A DNA stretch of 58,733 nucleotides from DATMFV01 sp035555975 (GCA_035555975.1 DATMFV010000057.1:1-58733); one strand, 5' to 3'. Positions 19,075 through 28,135 are shown, counted from the stretch's first letter. Translations and numbers: made by a program. Notes: generated from the letters alone by a model not told the origin.

Positions 19075-20346
19075 ATGCTCGACATCCGGTTCATCCGCGA
19101 AAATCCCGATCTCGTCCGCGAACGGCTCGCCCTGCGCGGGGGCGAGGCCCACCTTTGCATCGACCAAATTCTGGAGAGCGACCGTCGGCGTCGTGAGGCC
19201 GAAACGCAACTCCAGCAGCTCAACGGCGAACGCAAGCGCCTGAGCAAGACGATCGGGATGAAGCGTTCCCGCGGCGAAGCGTCGGCGGAACTCGAAGCGG
19301 AAGTGCGGGCGATCGGCGAACGGATCGGCGAACTCGAGCAGCAGACGGCAGCGGCGGAAACCGGGCAGCGCGAGCTTCTCCTGCAGCTTCCCAACCTGCC
19401 GCACGCGCAATGCCCCGTCGGGGCCGACTCCTCGGCCAACCCGGTGGTGCGCGAATGGGGGGAGAAGCCGACCTTTGCCTTTGAACCGAAGGACCACGTG
19501 GCGCTCGGTTCGGCGCTTGGCCTGTTCGATCCCGAGCGGGCGGCGAAGATCAGCGGGAGCGGGTTTGTCTGCTTTACCGGCGACGGGGCGCGGCTGGAAC
19601 GGGCGTTGATCAACTTCTGCCTCGACCTCCAGACGCAGGAGCATGGTTACCGCGAAGTCAGCCCCCCGTTCCTCATCCGCCGCGAAGCGATGATCGGCAC
19701 CGGCCAGCTCCCGAAGTTTGAGGACGACATGTACGAACTCGAAGGGGGGGCGATGTTTCTCGCCCCGACGGCGGAGGTCCCCGTGACCAACCTGCACCGC
19801 GAAGAGATCGTGCCGCTCGCCTCGCTGCCGATGAGCTTTGCCGCCTACACCCCCTGTTTCCGGCGCGAGGCCGGTTCGGCAGGGCGGGAAACGCGCGGCA
19901 TCATCCGGGTCCACCAGTTTGACAAGGTGGAACTGGTCCGGATCGTCACGCCGGAGGAATCGGCCGCCGCGCTGGAGCTGTTGACCGGGCACGCCGAGAC
20001 GGTGCTCCAGCGGCTCGGGCTTCATTACCGGGTCATTGAGCTTTGCACGGGCGACCTCGGGTTCGGCTCCGCCAAGACGTACGACATCGAAGTCTGGGCC
20101 CCCGGCCAGAACGCCTATCTGGAGGTTTCAAGTTGCTCGAACTTCGGCGATTTCCAGGCACGCCGGATGAACCTCCGCTACAAGGATGCAGAAGGGAAGA
20201 ACCAGTTCTGCCACACGCTCAACGGCTCAGGGACGGCGATGCCGCGCCTTTTCGTGGCGCTGCTGGAGAGCTTTCAGCGGGAGGACGGCAGCATCGCGGT
20301 GCCGGAACCGCTTCGCCGTTATTTCGGCAGGGACGAAATCAGGTGA
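19075..20346 (+). CDS. serS: Seryl-tRNA synthetase
   Basis: Protein of 423 residues, the normal length. It charges tRNA-Ser in the cytoplasm. The N-terminal 110 residues are the charged coiled-coil tRNA-binding arm (ETQLQQLNGERKRLSK). The class-II core follows with motif 2 (CFRREAGSAGRETRG, then VHQFDKVE) and motif 3 near the end (NGSGTAMPRLFVALLE). The TAEVPVTNL serine-site segment is present. It starts at the ATG at 19075 and overlaps the downstream tilS start by four bases (GTGA), so the two are probably co-translated. Confidence 0.97.
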   Translation: MLDIRFIRENPDLVRERLALRGGEAHLCIDQILESDRRRREAETQLQQLNGERKRLSKTIGMKRSRGEASAELEAEVRAIGERIGELEQQTAAAETGQRELLLQLPNLPHAQCPVGADSSANPVVREWGEKPTFAFEPKDHVALGSALGLFDPERAAKISGSGFVCFTGDGARLERALINFCLDLQTQEHGYREVSPPFLIRREAMIGTGQLPKFEDDMYELEGGAMFLAPTAEVPVTNLHREEIVPLASLPMSFAAYTPCFRREAGSAGRETRGIIRVHQFDKVELVRIVTPEESAAALELLTGHAETVLQRLGLHYRVIELCTGDLGFGSAKTYDIEVWAPGQNAYLEVSSCSNFGDFQARRMNLRYKDAEGKNQFCHTLNGSGTAMPRLFVALLESFQREDGSIAVPEPLRRYFGRDEIR

Positions 20347-21344
20347 GCCCGTTCGAAGAGGCGCTCCGGAGGGCGGTTGAGCCGTTGCTTGGCCGTTCGG
20401 AGCGCGCTCTGGTGGCGGTTTCGGGCGGACGCGATTCCGTGGCGCTGCTGCACGGGCTGGTGCGCGGCGGCTGGACCGGCCTGGTGGTCGCCCATCTCGA
20501 CCACGGCCTGCGCGGAGCGGCTTCAACGCGCGACGCCCGGTTTGTGACCGCGCTGGCCAAGCGGCTCGGGCTGGAATCGGTCTGCGGCACGGTCGATGTC
20601 GCCGCCCGGGTGAAAGCGGGCGAAGGGTCGACGGAAGCCGTCGCGCGGGAGTTGCGCTACCGGTTCCTTGCGACTGAGGCGCGCCGGTTGGAGACCCGCA
20701 ACGTCGTGCTCGGCCACCATGCGGAGGATCAGGTGGAGACCTGCCTGCTCAATCTTTTTCGCGGAAGCGGCCTGGCGGGCTTGAGCGGAATGCATGTGGA
20801 ACGTCGGCGCGAAGTGCTACTTGGCGCGGAGACCGTGACGCTGCGCCTGCTGCGACCGATGCTCGCGCTGCGCCGGGAAATGATCGACGCCTACCTGCGC
20901 GAACACCGTTTCCGTTTCCGGGAGGATGCGACCAACGCCTCCACCGGACCGACACGCAACGCCATCCGGCTCGAACTCCTGCCGTTGATCCGCAAGACCA
21001 TGGGGCGCGAGGTCGATGAAGCGATCCTGCGTAGCGCGACGATCGCCCGCGACGAAGAGGCGTGGCTCGCGTCGCTCCTTCCCGCGCCGGGGCCGGGTCC
21101 GCTGTTGCTGGCGGAACTGCGCCGCGAGCCGGTGGCATGGCAGCGCCGCCGTCTTCAGGCATGGCTGGCGGTCAGCGGGGTGCCGGGCATCGGCTTCCGC
21201 GAAGTGGAACGGGTCCGCTCCCTTTACAGGGAAGGGGAGGAGCCTCCCGACGGGACGCTCCCGGCAAAGGTCAACCTTCCGGGCGGCTGGCACGCCCGCC
21301 GCCGGGAAAAGCGGCTTTTTCTTGAACCACCCGGGGAGGGATGA
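20343..21344 (+). CDS. tilS: tRNA(Ile)-lysidine synthase
   Basis: Protein of 333 residues beginning at GTG 20343 inside the serS stop (GTGA). The N-terminal N-type ATP-pyrophosphatase domain has the P-loop-like VSGGRDSVALLH, followed by VAHLDHGLRG and LGHHAEDQVETCLLNLFRGSGLAGLSGM, all TilS signatures. The enzyme modifies C34 of the CAU-anticodon tRNA-Ile to lysidine so that it reads AUA. The C-terminal region is short compared with the E. coli enzyme (about 430), so the last domain is reduced, which is common in shorter TilS forms. Pairing with serS looks like a translation-factor operon. Confidence 0.93.
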   Translation: MSPFEEALRRAVEPLLGRSERALVAVSGGRDSVALLHGLVRGGWTGLVVAHLDHGLRGAASTRDARFVTALAKRLGLESVCGTVDVAARVKAGEGSTEAVARELRYRFLATEARRLETRNVVLGHHAEDQVETCLLNLFRGSGLAGLSGMHVERRREVLLGAETVTLRLLRPMLALRREMIDAYLREHRFRFREDATNASTGPTRNAIRLELLPLIRKTMGREVDEAILRSATIARDEEAWLASLLPAPGPGPLLLAELRREPVAWQRRRLQAWLAVSGVPGIGFREVERVRSLYREGEEPPDGTLPAKVNLPGGWHARRREKRLFLEPPGEG

Positions 21345-21465
21345 GGGCGCGGCTTCCCGGTTTTGTTTCTGCCGCTTTGGCGTGCCTTGAGCTCTTGAGC
21401 CCTTGAGCCACCAGTAGGCTTTTGAACTTGTCCCGGGTGGTGTTGCCTGCTTTCTTGTCGGGGGA

Positions 21466-22593
21466 ATGTTTTCGCCCCTCAAACACCGGATACTCCTGCT
21501 CTTGCTGGTCGTCGCAGCGGGGTTCTTGCTGCGAGGGGAGTTGCCGGCGCAGGAACCGGCGTGGGACGTGCCTGATGTGACGCTGGATGACGGGGGACGA
21601 GGTCCCGAACCGGCGATGCTGGAGATCGAGCCGACGCCGCTGACGACCCTAATCGATTTTTCCCTCTACCGCCACCCGGCGGCGCGCGGGGTGGAACGCC
21701 GGGGGTTGCCGATCTGGCTGGAAAGCGTGCAGGTCGACGAGGCGATCGTCCCGGGGCAGACGACCTTCCGGCTTCGGCTCCGTTCGCTTGGCACTCTGAA
21801 CGAGCGGCTTCTTTTGCGGCTTTTCTTTGTGGATCAAGCCGATGCGCGCCCGGTCGTTTCCGGCTGGAGCGAGACGGGGGAATGCCGTTTTGTCTCCCGC
21901 GAACTCGGCGCGGGGCTCGGCCTGGCGGCGTCCGAGTCGCTGCAACTGGAGACGCGCGGGGTCGATTACCTCGAGATCACGGTGCCGGGGGATGGCTCGA
22001 CGCTGCGGCAGGCGTTGCTGGCGACCCTGCGCCCGGTGGAGGTGCAGGCGGCGCTCGATTTTGACGCACCCGAACCGGTGGTCGACCCGTTTGGCGCGTC
22101 GGTCTCCTCCCGGGTCTACGACCCCCAGGCGTTGCCTGCCGCGCGGGATTCCTTTCTCTACGGACGGGTCCGGGCAATGCTGGAGCCGGGGACCCTCCGG
22201 CTGGGCGCGGAGGAGGGGCGGACGGTCGATTTCGGCTTCGACCTCGTGGCCCGCCCGCTGCTGGCGATGATGACCCTCGAAGTTTTAAGCCCCGACCCGG
22301 CCGCGCCGCTCCTCGCGTGGGCCAACGGGGAACCGGTCGGCGCGATCGCGATGGAGTTGCCCGATCTCGCCGATCCCGGCTACCAGGGGGCGGTGAAAGG
22401 TTCCGGGGAGATGCGCTTTCATTACGCCGGGTGGGTCCGCAGTCGTGTCATGATCCCCGGTCATCTCTTGCGTACGGGGAAAAATGTGGTCACATTCCAG
22501 TTGCCTTCCGGAGTAGACGCCGTGGCGATCCGGAGGGTGGAACTGCAACTCAAAAATCATTGGCAGCAGTTGGATTATACCGTCACGCCCTGA
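21466..22593 (+). CDS. Exported protein of unknown function upstream of gspG
   Basis: Protein of 375 residues with a clear signal peptide (HRILLLLLVVAAGFLLRGELPAQ). The mature part is acidic and rich in beta strands, in two parts: about 60-200 (IWLESVQVDEAIVPGQTTFRLRL) and about 205-375 (SSRVYDPQALPAARDSFLYGRV, VRSRVMIPGHLLRTGKNVVTFQL). The second resembles a galactose-binding-like jelly roll. I do not recognise a family. It is followed after 11 nt by a GspG-type pseudopilin on the same strand, so the two are probably co-transcribed, and the protein may be handled by a type II-like secretion or pilus system encoded elsewhere. Confidence 0.75.
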   Translation: MFSPLKHRILLLLLVVAAGFLLRGELPAQEPAWDVPDVTLDDGGRGPEPAMLEIEPTPLTTLIDFSLYRHPAARGVERRGLPIWLESVQVDEAIVPGQTTFRLRLRSLGTLNERLLLRLFFVDQADARPVVSGWSETGECRFVSRELGAGLGLAASESLQLETRGVDYLEITVPGDGSTLRQALLATLRPVEVQAALDFDAPEPVVDPFGASVSSRVYDPQALPAARDSFLYGRVRAMLEPGTLRLGAEEGRTVDFGFDLVARPLLAMMTLEVLSPDPAAPLLAWANGEPVGAIAMELPDLADPGYQGAVKGSGEMRFHYAGWVRSRVMIPGHLLRTGKNVVTFQLPSGVDAVAIRRVELQLKNHWQQLDYTVTP

Positions 22594-22604
22594 TTCCTTT
22601 TCTT

Positions 22605-23072
22605 ATGTTAATATCGCGTTCGTTCCGTTCCGTTTCCTTTTCCGCCCCGTCGCGCCGCCGCTTCCGCAGCAGGGGCGGGTTTACGCTGCTGGAAATCATG
22701 CTGGTGGTGATCATCATCGCCCTGCTGGGCGGGGCCGCCGTTTATTACATGGGCGGAAACGTCGGCATTGCGCAGGAAACACGGGTCCAGAGCGATTTGC
22801 AGTCGATCTCGACGCAGCTCAAGCTCTACCAGGCGAGCAACGGCTTCCTGCCGACGACCGACCAGGGGCTCGGGGCGCTGGTGGAGGAGCCGACCACCGA
22901 CCCGAAGCCGAAGCGGTGGCGCCCCCTTTTTGAAAAGCTCCCCGAAGACCCCTGGGGCAATCCGTACTACCTCGTCGTCCCGGGCAAGCACAACCCGAAC
23001 ACGTTTGATGTCTACTCCGCCGGGCCCGACCGCAAGACCGGCACGGCGGACGACCTCGGCAACTGGGAGTAA
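22605..23072 (+). CDS. gspG: Type II secretion major pseudopilin GspG-like protein
   Basis: Protein of 155 residues. The ATG at 22605 gives a basic leader, then the prepilin cleavage site RGG/FTLLEIMLVVIIIALLGG with Glu at +5 and a hydrophobic helix. The rest is diagnostic of GspG: QSDLQSISTQLKLYQASNGFLPTTDQGLGALVEEP, then DPWGNPYYLVVPGKH and FDVYSAGPDRKTGTADDLGNW, which contains the calcium-binding Asp cluster. It forms the pseudopilus of the type II secretion system in the periplasm. No other gsp genes are in the window; an orphan or dispersed system is likely. Confidence 0.93.
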   Translation: MLISRSFRSVSFSAPSRRRFRSRGGFTLLEIMLVVIIIALLGGAAVYYMGGNVGIAQETRVQSDLQSISTQLKLYQASNGFLPTTDQGLGALVEEPTTDPKPKRWRPLFEKLPEDPWGNPYYLVVPGKHNPNTFDVYSAGPDRKTGTADDLGNWE

Positions 23073-23084
23073 GGAAGGCCCGTT

Positions 23085-24011
23085 TTACCGGAGCGCGAGC
23101 CACCACGCCAGCACCGGGAGGAGGAGCGCGAGAAGTGCCAGCAGTCGCTGCCCCCATGGCGGCGTTTTCTGCGGGAGGTGCCCCCACGCGAGCACCGCGC
23201 CGATGAGCACCCCCGCCAGCATCCCGAAAAGATGGGCGGTCAGGTCAACCTTCGAGGTCTCATCCCCCGTGCCGAGGTAGGCGAGGAGCGCAAGCCCGGC
23301 GGCGATCGGCGTCAGCAGCAGGCGCAGCCGGAACGGGTGATCGTGCCGTGAACGCCTCAAAAAAGCGACGACCTGCCACCCCACCAGCAGGCCGAGCATC
23401 CCGAAAACCGCGGTTGAAGCGCCGATGGAATGGTGCGGGAGATGGCGGAAACCGAAGGCATTGAGCGCGTTGCCGAACGCCCCGGCCAGCACGGCCCCAA
23501 ACCAGGTCCACCCCGGGCCGATCCACGGCAGAAGCGCCGCCGCGAAAAGCAGCCCGACACCGAGGTTGGCGACCCAGTGCCCGAAATCGCCGTGCAACGT
23601 CAGCGCCGTCACCGTGCGCCACCACTCCCCGGCGATGATTTCCTGCGAGGCGGCGACCCCGCGTTCCACCGTCGCTTCCGGGGCGCGGCTCTGGAGCAGG
23701 AAGCAGGCGATCATCGCCCAGGCATAGAGAAAGAGCCAGAAAGTGACCTTTTGGCCGGAAGCCAGCAGCGGCGGCGGCAGCGGATCGCCCCGGTGTCGGC
23801 GCGCCTCCCGCCGTTCCGTCTTGTAGCGGGCAAGTTCCTCCGCGACGGCTTGCGCATCCCGCTCGCGGACGACGAGGAGGTAGCGCCCTTCCTCGCGGAG
23901 AATCCAGTACGGGCAGTCGAGGGCGAGGATGACGAGCGCGTATTCTTCAGCCACGGCGCGGCGACGGTAACGACCGACTTCCACCCGCGCTGGCCCTTCG
24001 CCCTCCATCAT
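23085..24011 (-). CDS. Rhomboid-family intramembrane serine protease
   Basis: Protein of 308 residues from the ATG at 24011, which overlaps the upstream fusion gene's stop (ATGA); longer in-frame starts up to 24104 are less likely. After about 90 soluble residues, at least six membrane helices follow. The catalytic Ser lies in HHSIGASTAVFGMLGLL (GASTA), and the likely His in KVDLTAHLFGMLAGVLIG. HGDFGHWVANLGVGLLFAAALL is the conserved loop/TM2 region. Family members cleave within or near membrane helices; the substrate is unknown. It is the last gene of a minus-strand pair with the rsmA-NUDIX fusion. Confidence 0.9.
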   Translation of the reverse strand: MMEGEGPARVEVGRYRRRAVAEEYALVILALDCPYWILREEGRYLLVVRERDAQAVAEELARYKTERREARRHRGDPLPPPLLASGQKVTFWLFLYAWAMIACFLLQSRAPEATVERGVAASQEIIAGEWWRTVTALTLHGDFGHWVANLGVGLLFAAALLPWIGPGWTWFGAVLAGAFGNALNAFGFRHLPHHSIGASTAVFGMLGLLVGWQVVAFLRRSRHDHPFRLRLLLTPIAAGLALLAYLGTGDETSKVDLTAHLFGMLAGVLIGAVLAWGHLPQKTPPWGQRLLALLALLLPVLAWWLALR

Positions 24012-25381
24012 GCTCCCGTGGAGGCGGCCTCCTTTGATCGCTTCCAGAGCCGGAAACATTCCAGCAGGCAACTGGCGAAATCCCCCGGCCTCGCGGCGAT
24101 CCACCGTTCCACCATGGCGACCGGGAAAAACGCCCCGCTTTCGATCTCCGAACGCGGCCAGGTGAACGGGCCGGAATGGACCGCTTCAAAACATTGGACA
24201 AACTCCTGCCCGGTCGCGTCCGAAGGGGGGAGGGTGCCAAAGAGGGTGAGCGGCGCGGAGATGCCGAGTTCCTCTTGGAGTTCCCGAACGGCGGTTTCTT
24301 CGTAGCCATCTCCGGCGTTGAGGTGCCCGGCGGCGCTGGAGTCCCAACTGCCGGGGTGGGAATCCTTCAGATGCGAGCGTTTCTGCAAAAAGAGATCGCC
24401 ATGCTTGTTGAAAACGAGGATGTGAACCGCCCGGTGCCGCAACCCTTGGGCGTGGACTTTGTGGCGCGACGCCTGCCCGGTTACCTCATTGTTTTCATCA
24501 ACGACATCGAACCGTTCGCCGTGGATATCCTGCGCGGTGCGGGCGAAGACCTGCGGATTCCGGAACGCCTCGACCCACCGGGTCAGCGCGATCCATTGTT
24601 TGAGCGAAAGCGCTTCGGCGCGGACGGTCTCCACGATGTCGAGATCGGCGCAAAGCGCGCTCCAGTCGAGATCGTGGTGGGCGAGCATCTTGCGCAACAT
24701 CTTGCGCCGCTGGGAGAACCCTTCCTTGACGAGCCGGGTAAAAAGCTTGTCGTCGCAGTCGGGGAGTTCCCCGGGTTCGCGCAAGCTCAGCGTGATGACG
24801 CCGCTTTCCACATTGGGCGCGGGCAGAAACACACTGCCGGGAAGCGTGCGCACATACTCCACCTTCCACCGCCGCCCGACCAGCAGCGTCAGCGCTCCAT
24901 ACTCCTTGGTGGAAGGGGCCGCCGAAAGGCGTTCGGCCATCTCCTTCTGGAGCGTGAAGACCATCCGGGTGACCGGCGACGGCTCCGCGCCGAATTGCAG
25001 GAGCACCTGACTGGAAACGTAGTACGGGAGGTTGCCGAGCACCTTCGCCGGGCCGTGTTCAAAGAGGAGACGATTGTCGAACCGGAGCGCGTCTTCGTGA
25101 AGAATGGTCAGCCCCGGCTCCTCCTCGAAACGTTGCCGGAGGAAATCAGCCATCCGCCCGTCTTTTTCGATCAGCGTCAACCGGCGGCTTTTTCCCAGGG
25201 CAAATTCGGTCAGCGCACCGAGCCCGGGGCCGATCTCGACCAGATGCTCGTTGCCTTGCAACTGGAGTTGATCGACAATCCAGCGTGCGACCTCCTCGTC
25301 GTGCAGAAAATTCTGGCCGAGGCTCCTGGTGGGACGGGTCCCGATTTCGGCGAGGGTCTGCTGAATGGCGGCGCGGTTCAT
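24008..25381 (-). CDS. rsmA: RsmA/KsgA 16S rRNA dimethyladenosine transferase fused to a NUDIX hydrolase
   Basis: Protein of 457 residues. The ATG at 25381 starts the KsgA homology (MNRAAIQQTLAEIG, then RSLGQNFLHDEE). Residues 1-272 are a full-length RsmA: SAM-binding EIGPGLGALTE (about 49-59), catalytic NLPYY (117-121) and FSQRRKMLRKML (222-233). It dimethylates A1518/A1519 of 16S rRNA. Residues about 290-457 are a NUDIX domain of the YfcD/IPP-isomerase-like type (EVTGQASRHKVHAQGLRHRAVHI, PGSWDSSAAGH) with a Nudix box at 352-374 in which the first acidic position is Asp (GHLNAGD...RELQEELGI). The join is in frame with no stop or repeat, so it is a true fusion in this sequence. Its purpose is unknown; NUDIX action on a nucleotide by-product or independent housekeeping are both possible. 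Confidence 0.93.
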   Translation of the reverse strand: MNRAAIQQTLAEIGTRPTRSLGQNFLHDEEVARWIVDQLQLQGNEHLVEIGPGLGALTEFALGKSRRLTLIEKDGRMADFLRQRFEEEPGLTILHEDALRFDNRLLFEHGPAKVLGNLPYYVSSQVLLQFGAEPSPVTRMVFTLQKEMAERLSAAPSTKEYGALTLLVGRRWKVEYVRTLPGSVFLPAPNVESGVITLSLREPGELPDCDDKLFTRLVKEGFSQRRKMLRKMLAHHDLDWSALCADLDIVETVRAEALSLKQWIALTRWVEAFRNPQVFARTAQDIHGERFDVVDENNEVTGQASRHKVHAQGLRHRAVHILVFNKHGDLFLQKRSHLKDSHPGSWDSSAAGHLNAGDGYEETAVRELQEELGISAPLTLFGTLPPSDATGQEFVQCFEAVHSGPFTWPRSEIESGAFFPVAMVERWIAARPGDFASCLLECFRLWKRSKEAASTGA

Positions 25382-25514
25382 GTGACCTGCAAGCGAACCT
25401 TTCCTCCGGGCAATTGTAAAGTGTGCAATGCGGGGAGTCCGTCGGCGCGGGAGTGCCCTGGAGGACGGCCCTACGTTGGACTTCATCCCGGCATCAACCC
25501 CAGCGGCGGAGGCG

Positions 25515-26375
25515 CTAACCCCACTCAAACCCGACCGCCAGCCGCACGCCGGGGCCGCAGAGGCAACCGGGGGCCTCCGGCAACGTCATCCGCTTGAGAT
25601 GGCGCAGCGGGAGGAGCCCATGACGTTCAAGCGACGCGGAGGCGGCAGGATCAATCGCGTCGCAGAGAACGGAAGCCCCCGCAAGGCGCGAGGCAGCTTC
25701 GCTTAGAAGGAGATCGAAGGTTTCCGGGGCATCGGCGACGACGGGACCCAGATGAAACGCGCTCCTTCCCGGACGGAGGACGGCGTAACCGGTCAGCTTG
25801 CCATCGGTTTCCGTGTAAAGGAGCGTGGCGTCGCTCCGGGCGAAATCGCGCAGCAGGGCGCTCCGGTCGGCTCCGGAAAGCGAAGCATCGAAACCGGGAA
25901 GCTGATCGCTCCAGCCGTGTCGCACGGAGCCTTCGCTCGCAGCGTTCTCCGCCGGGTGGAGCACGCCGCCCCAGCGGGTGAGGGGGAGGGTGATCCCAAA
26001 GCCGAACTTGCGGTAGATCGGCTCGCCCAGTTCGGTCGCGTCGAGGCCGATCACCGCCACATCCCGGGCGCGCGCCTCTTCCATGGCGGCGACAAAGGCC
26101 GCCTTGCCGAGCCCCTTGCCCCGGTAGTAGTGATCGACGAGGATCATGCCGATCCAGGCGCTTTCTCTGCCGTAGGCGACCACGGAATAGCTCGCGCGGA
26201 CTTCGCCGCCATCGACCCAGACCTTCACCCCTTCCGGAGCAACCCGGGCGAGCCGTCGCCAGTCTTCCTCGTTCTGGTTCCACCCCGCCTGGGTGGAGAG
26301 CCGACAGGCTGAGGCGATCCACCGTTCATGGAGCGGCTGGAAGCACGGGGCGGAGGCAGTGTCCGGCGGGGTCAT
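25515..26375 (-). CDS. GNAT N-acetyltransferase with C-terminal GNAT-like extension
   Basis: Protein of 286 residues from the ATG at 26375, four bases overlapping the nagA stop (ATGA). Residues about 15-130 are a GNAT domain with the acetyl-CoA motif VDHYYRGKGLGKAAFVAAMEEA and VIGLDATELGEPIYRKFGF. The C-terminal half (FARSDATLLYTETDGKLTGYAVLRPG, HLGPVVADAPETFDLLLSEA) is a second GNAT-like fold of the kind seen in two-domain GNAT proteins. The coupling to nagA suggests a role in amino-sugar or acetylated-metabolite use, but the substrate cannot be deduced. The longer frame upstream to 26966 is a shadow of nagA. Confidence 0.87.
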   Translation of the reverse strand: MTPPDTASAPCFQPLHERWIASACRLSTQAGWNQNEEDWRRLARVAPEGVKVWVDGGEVRASYSVVAYGRESAWIGMILVDHYYRGKGLGKAAFVAAMEEARARDVAVIGLDATELGEPIYRKFGFGITLPLTRWGGVLHPAENAASEGSVRHGWSDQLPGFDASLSGADRSALLRDFARSDATLLYTETDGKLTGYAVLRPGRSAFHLGPVVADAPETFDLLLSEAASRLAGASVLCDAIDPAASASLERHGLLPLRHLKRMTLPEAPGCLCGPGVRLAVGFEWG

Positions 26376-27607
26376 GAGGAGACCTCCTTCCCTGCGGAAA
26401 CGCTGCCGCGTTGGTACTCCAGCCGACCGGCGACCCAGGTTCGCTCCACCTGCAACGCTTCGTCGAGAAGGACGAGATCGGCATCGGTCCCCCGGGTCAG
26501 GACCCCTTTGCGGTGGTCGAGCCGGAGGGCGCGGGCCGGGTTGAGCGTCGCCATCCGGATCGCCTCGGCTAGCGGTACGTCGACTTCGGCCACCATCGTC
26601 CGGACCAGCCCCGCCATGGTGGCCGCGCTTCCGGCCAGCGCGGTGCCGTCCGCGGTCAGGCAGATGCCCTCGCCCGCGACGCACTCGACATCCCCCAGCA
26701 GGAACGGCTTGCCCTTTTCCAGACCGGCCCCGGCGCTCGCGTCGGTGACAAGGATCACCCCGTCCTGCCCCTTGGCCGCGCGGAGCATCCGCATCAGGGT
26801 CGGGGCGACGTGGTGGCCGTCGGCGATCAGTTCGCAGACGATCCCCGGTTCGCTCAAAACATATTCCAGGAGCCCCGCGACCCGGTAGGGACCGCGACGG
26901 CGTGCGCCCGACATGCAGTTGAAGGTGTGGGTCGCCCCCTCCATGCCGTGCGTGAAGGCGGCGCACGCTTCCTCGTCCCAGGCGTCGCTGTGGCCGCCGC
27001 TGACCCGCACGCCGCGTCGTCGTAACCGGTCGATCAACTCCAGCGCGCCGGGGAGTTCCGGGGCGAGGGTCATCTGAAGCATCACCCGCCCGTCGCCTTC
27101 GCCAAAGGGAAGGAGCGGCTCGTAATCGGCGGGGGTCGGGTTGCGGATCAGCTCCAGCCGGTGAGCGCCCGGTTTCTGCGGTGAAAAGTACGGCCCCTCC
27201 ACGTGGATGCCGAGCAGTTGCGCCCCGGCGTGCGGCGTCTGCCGGTACGCCTGTGCGGTGCGCAGGACGTTGACAATGGCGTCGGTCGGCGCGGTGATCG
27301 TGGCAAGCGCCAGCGCGGTGGTCCCTCCGGAGGCATGGAAACGGCAGATCGTCTCAAACGCTTCGGGGGTCGCCTCCATCGCATCGCGTCCCAGCGCGCC
27401 ATGGAGATGGATGTCGATGAACCCCGGGGCGAGGTAGCGCCCGGCGGCGTCTAAGACCGTCTCCCCCGGTTCGGGCGAAAGCGCCGGGGCGACCGAGGCG
27501 ATTTTTCCGTCCACCACGCGGAGGTCTCCCTTCGGCTCGATACGGTCGGGGAAAACAAGGCGGGCGTTTTGGACAAGAAAGCTCGTCGGCCTGGGCTCGG
27601 TGGTCAT
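26372..27607 (-). CDS. nagA: N-acetylglucosamine-6-phosphate deacetylase
   Basis: Protein of 411 residues. The ATG at 27607 gives MTTEPRPTSFLVQNARLVFP, the normal N-terminus; the longer frame to 28129 runs into the divergent gene. Amidohydrolase signatures: GFIDIHLHGALGRDAME, GIHVEGPYFSPQKPGAH, RVSGGHSDA, ATHTFNCMSGARRRGP, IADGHHV, and the catalytic Asp in LVTDASAGAG. NagA converts GlcNAc-6-P to GlcN-6-P and acetate in peptidoglycan and chitin sugar recycling. It is followed by an overlapping GNAT gene. Confidence 0.95.
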   Translation of the reverse strand: MTTEPRPTSFLVQNARLVFPDRIEPKGDLRVVDGKIASVAPALSPEPGETVLDAAGRYLAPGFIDIHLHGALGRDAMEATPEAFETICRFHASGGTTALALATITAPTDAIVNVLRTAQAYRQTPHAGAQLLGIHVEGPYFSPQKPGAHRLELIRNPTPADYEPLLPFGEGDGRVMLQMTLAPELPGALELIDRLRRRGVRVSGGHSDAWDEEACAAFTHGMEGATHTFNCMSGARRRGPYRVAGLLEYVLSEPGIVCELIADGHHVAPTLMRMLRAAKGQDGVILVTDASAGAGLEKGKPFLLGDVECVAGEGICLTADGTALAGSAATMAGLVRTMVAEVDVPLAEAIRMATLNPARALRLDHRKGVLTRGTDADLVLLDEALQVERTWVAGRLEYQRGSVSAGKEVSS

Positions 27608-27664
27608 GGAGATCGTTTTACCTTTTCGTACCGCGTGGCGCAATGAAGAGTGGCATTTTTCATC

Positions 27665-28057
27665 ATGAACGATCGTGACGATTACCTTTCCCGGCTGGCG
27701 CGGCTTGGGATCGACCCGGCCGAGATCGAGGAGCGCTTCTCGCGTTCCTCGGGCCCTGGCGGGCAGCATGTCAACAAGGTCTCGACCGCCGTCACGCTGA
27801 CGCACGCGCCGAGCGGGACTTCCGTGACCGTGAGCGATACTCGCTCCCAGGCGCGCAACCGCGAACTCGCCCGGGAGCGGCTCGTCGGCGCGATCGAAGA
27901 GGCCCGCCAGCGCCTCCGGGCCGGGCAGCGCGCCGAGCGGGAGAAAAAACGCCGCCGCAACCGCCCGCGCCCCGCCGGGGTCCAGCGCCGCATTCTCGCC
28001 GACAAGAAGCGGCACGGAGAGAAAAAGAAGCTGCGGGGCAAGGTTCCGGGCGTTTGA
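27665..28057 (+). CDS. Stand-alone GGQ peptide-chain-release-factor-like protein (ArfB/YaeJ type)
   Basis: Protein of 130 residues from the ATG at 27665. It has the RF-1 domain only: IEERFSRSSGPGGQHVNKVSTAVTLTH contains the GGQ peptidyl-tRNA hydrolysis motif, and the tail is strongly basic (EREKKRRRNRPRP, KKRHGEKKKLRGK) as in ArfB, where it binds the mRNA entry channel of stalled ribosomes. It probably rescues stalled ribosomes. It could instead be the related release-factor homologue of unknown function; the basic tail favours rescue. It is divergent from nagA with a 57-bp shared control region. Confidence 0.85.
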   Translation: MNDRDDYLSRLARLGIDPAEIEERFSRSSGPGGQHVNKVSTAVTLTHAPSGTSVTVSDTRSQARNRELARERLVGAIEEARQRLRAGQRAEREKKRRRNRPRPAGVQRRILADKKRHGEKKKLRGKVPGV

Positions 28058-28135
28058 TTCTATAAAGAGACTTGGGGAACCCGTCGCCTTCGGGGGATTT
28101 CGAACAAAAGCGGGTGCCGTGGTGTCCATTTCAAT

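Noticed and set aside
15148..20025. A 1625-residue minus-strand frame across the beta-helix protein and serS
   Set aside because: Antisense shadow over two real genes, no domain, start or RBS support.
24012..24104. Longer start of the rhomboid gene
   Set aside because: It would overlap the upstream gene by about 97 bases; the ATGA start at 24011 explains the spacing better.
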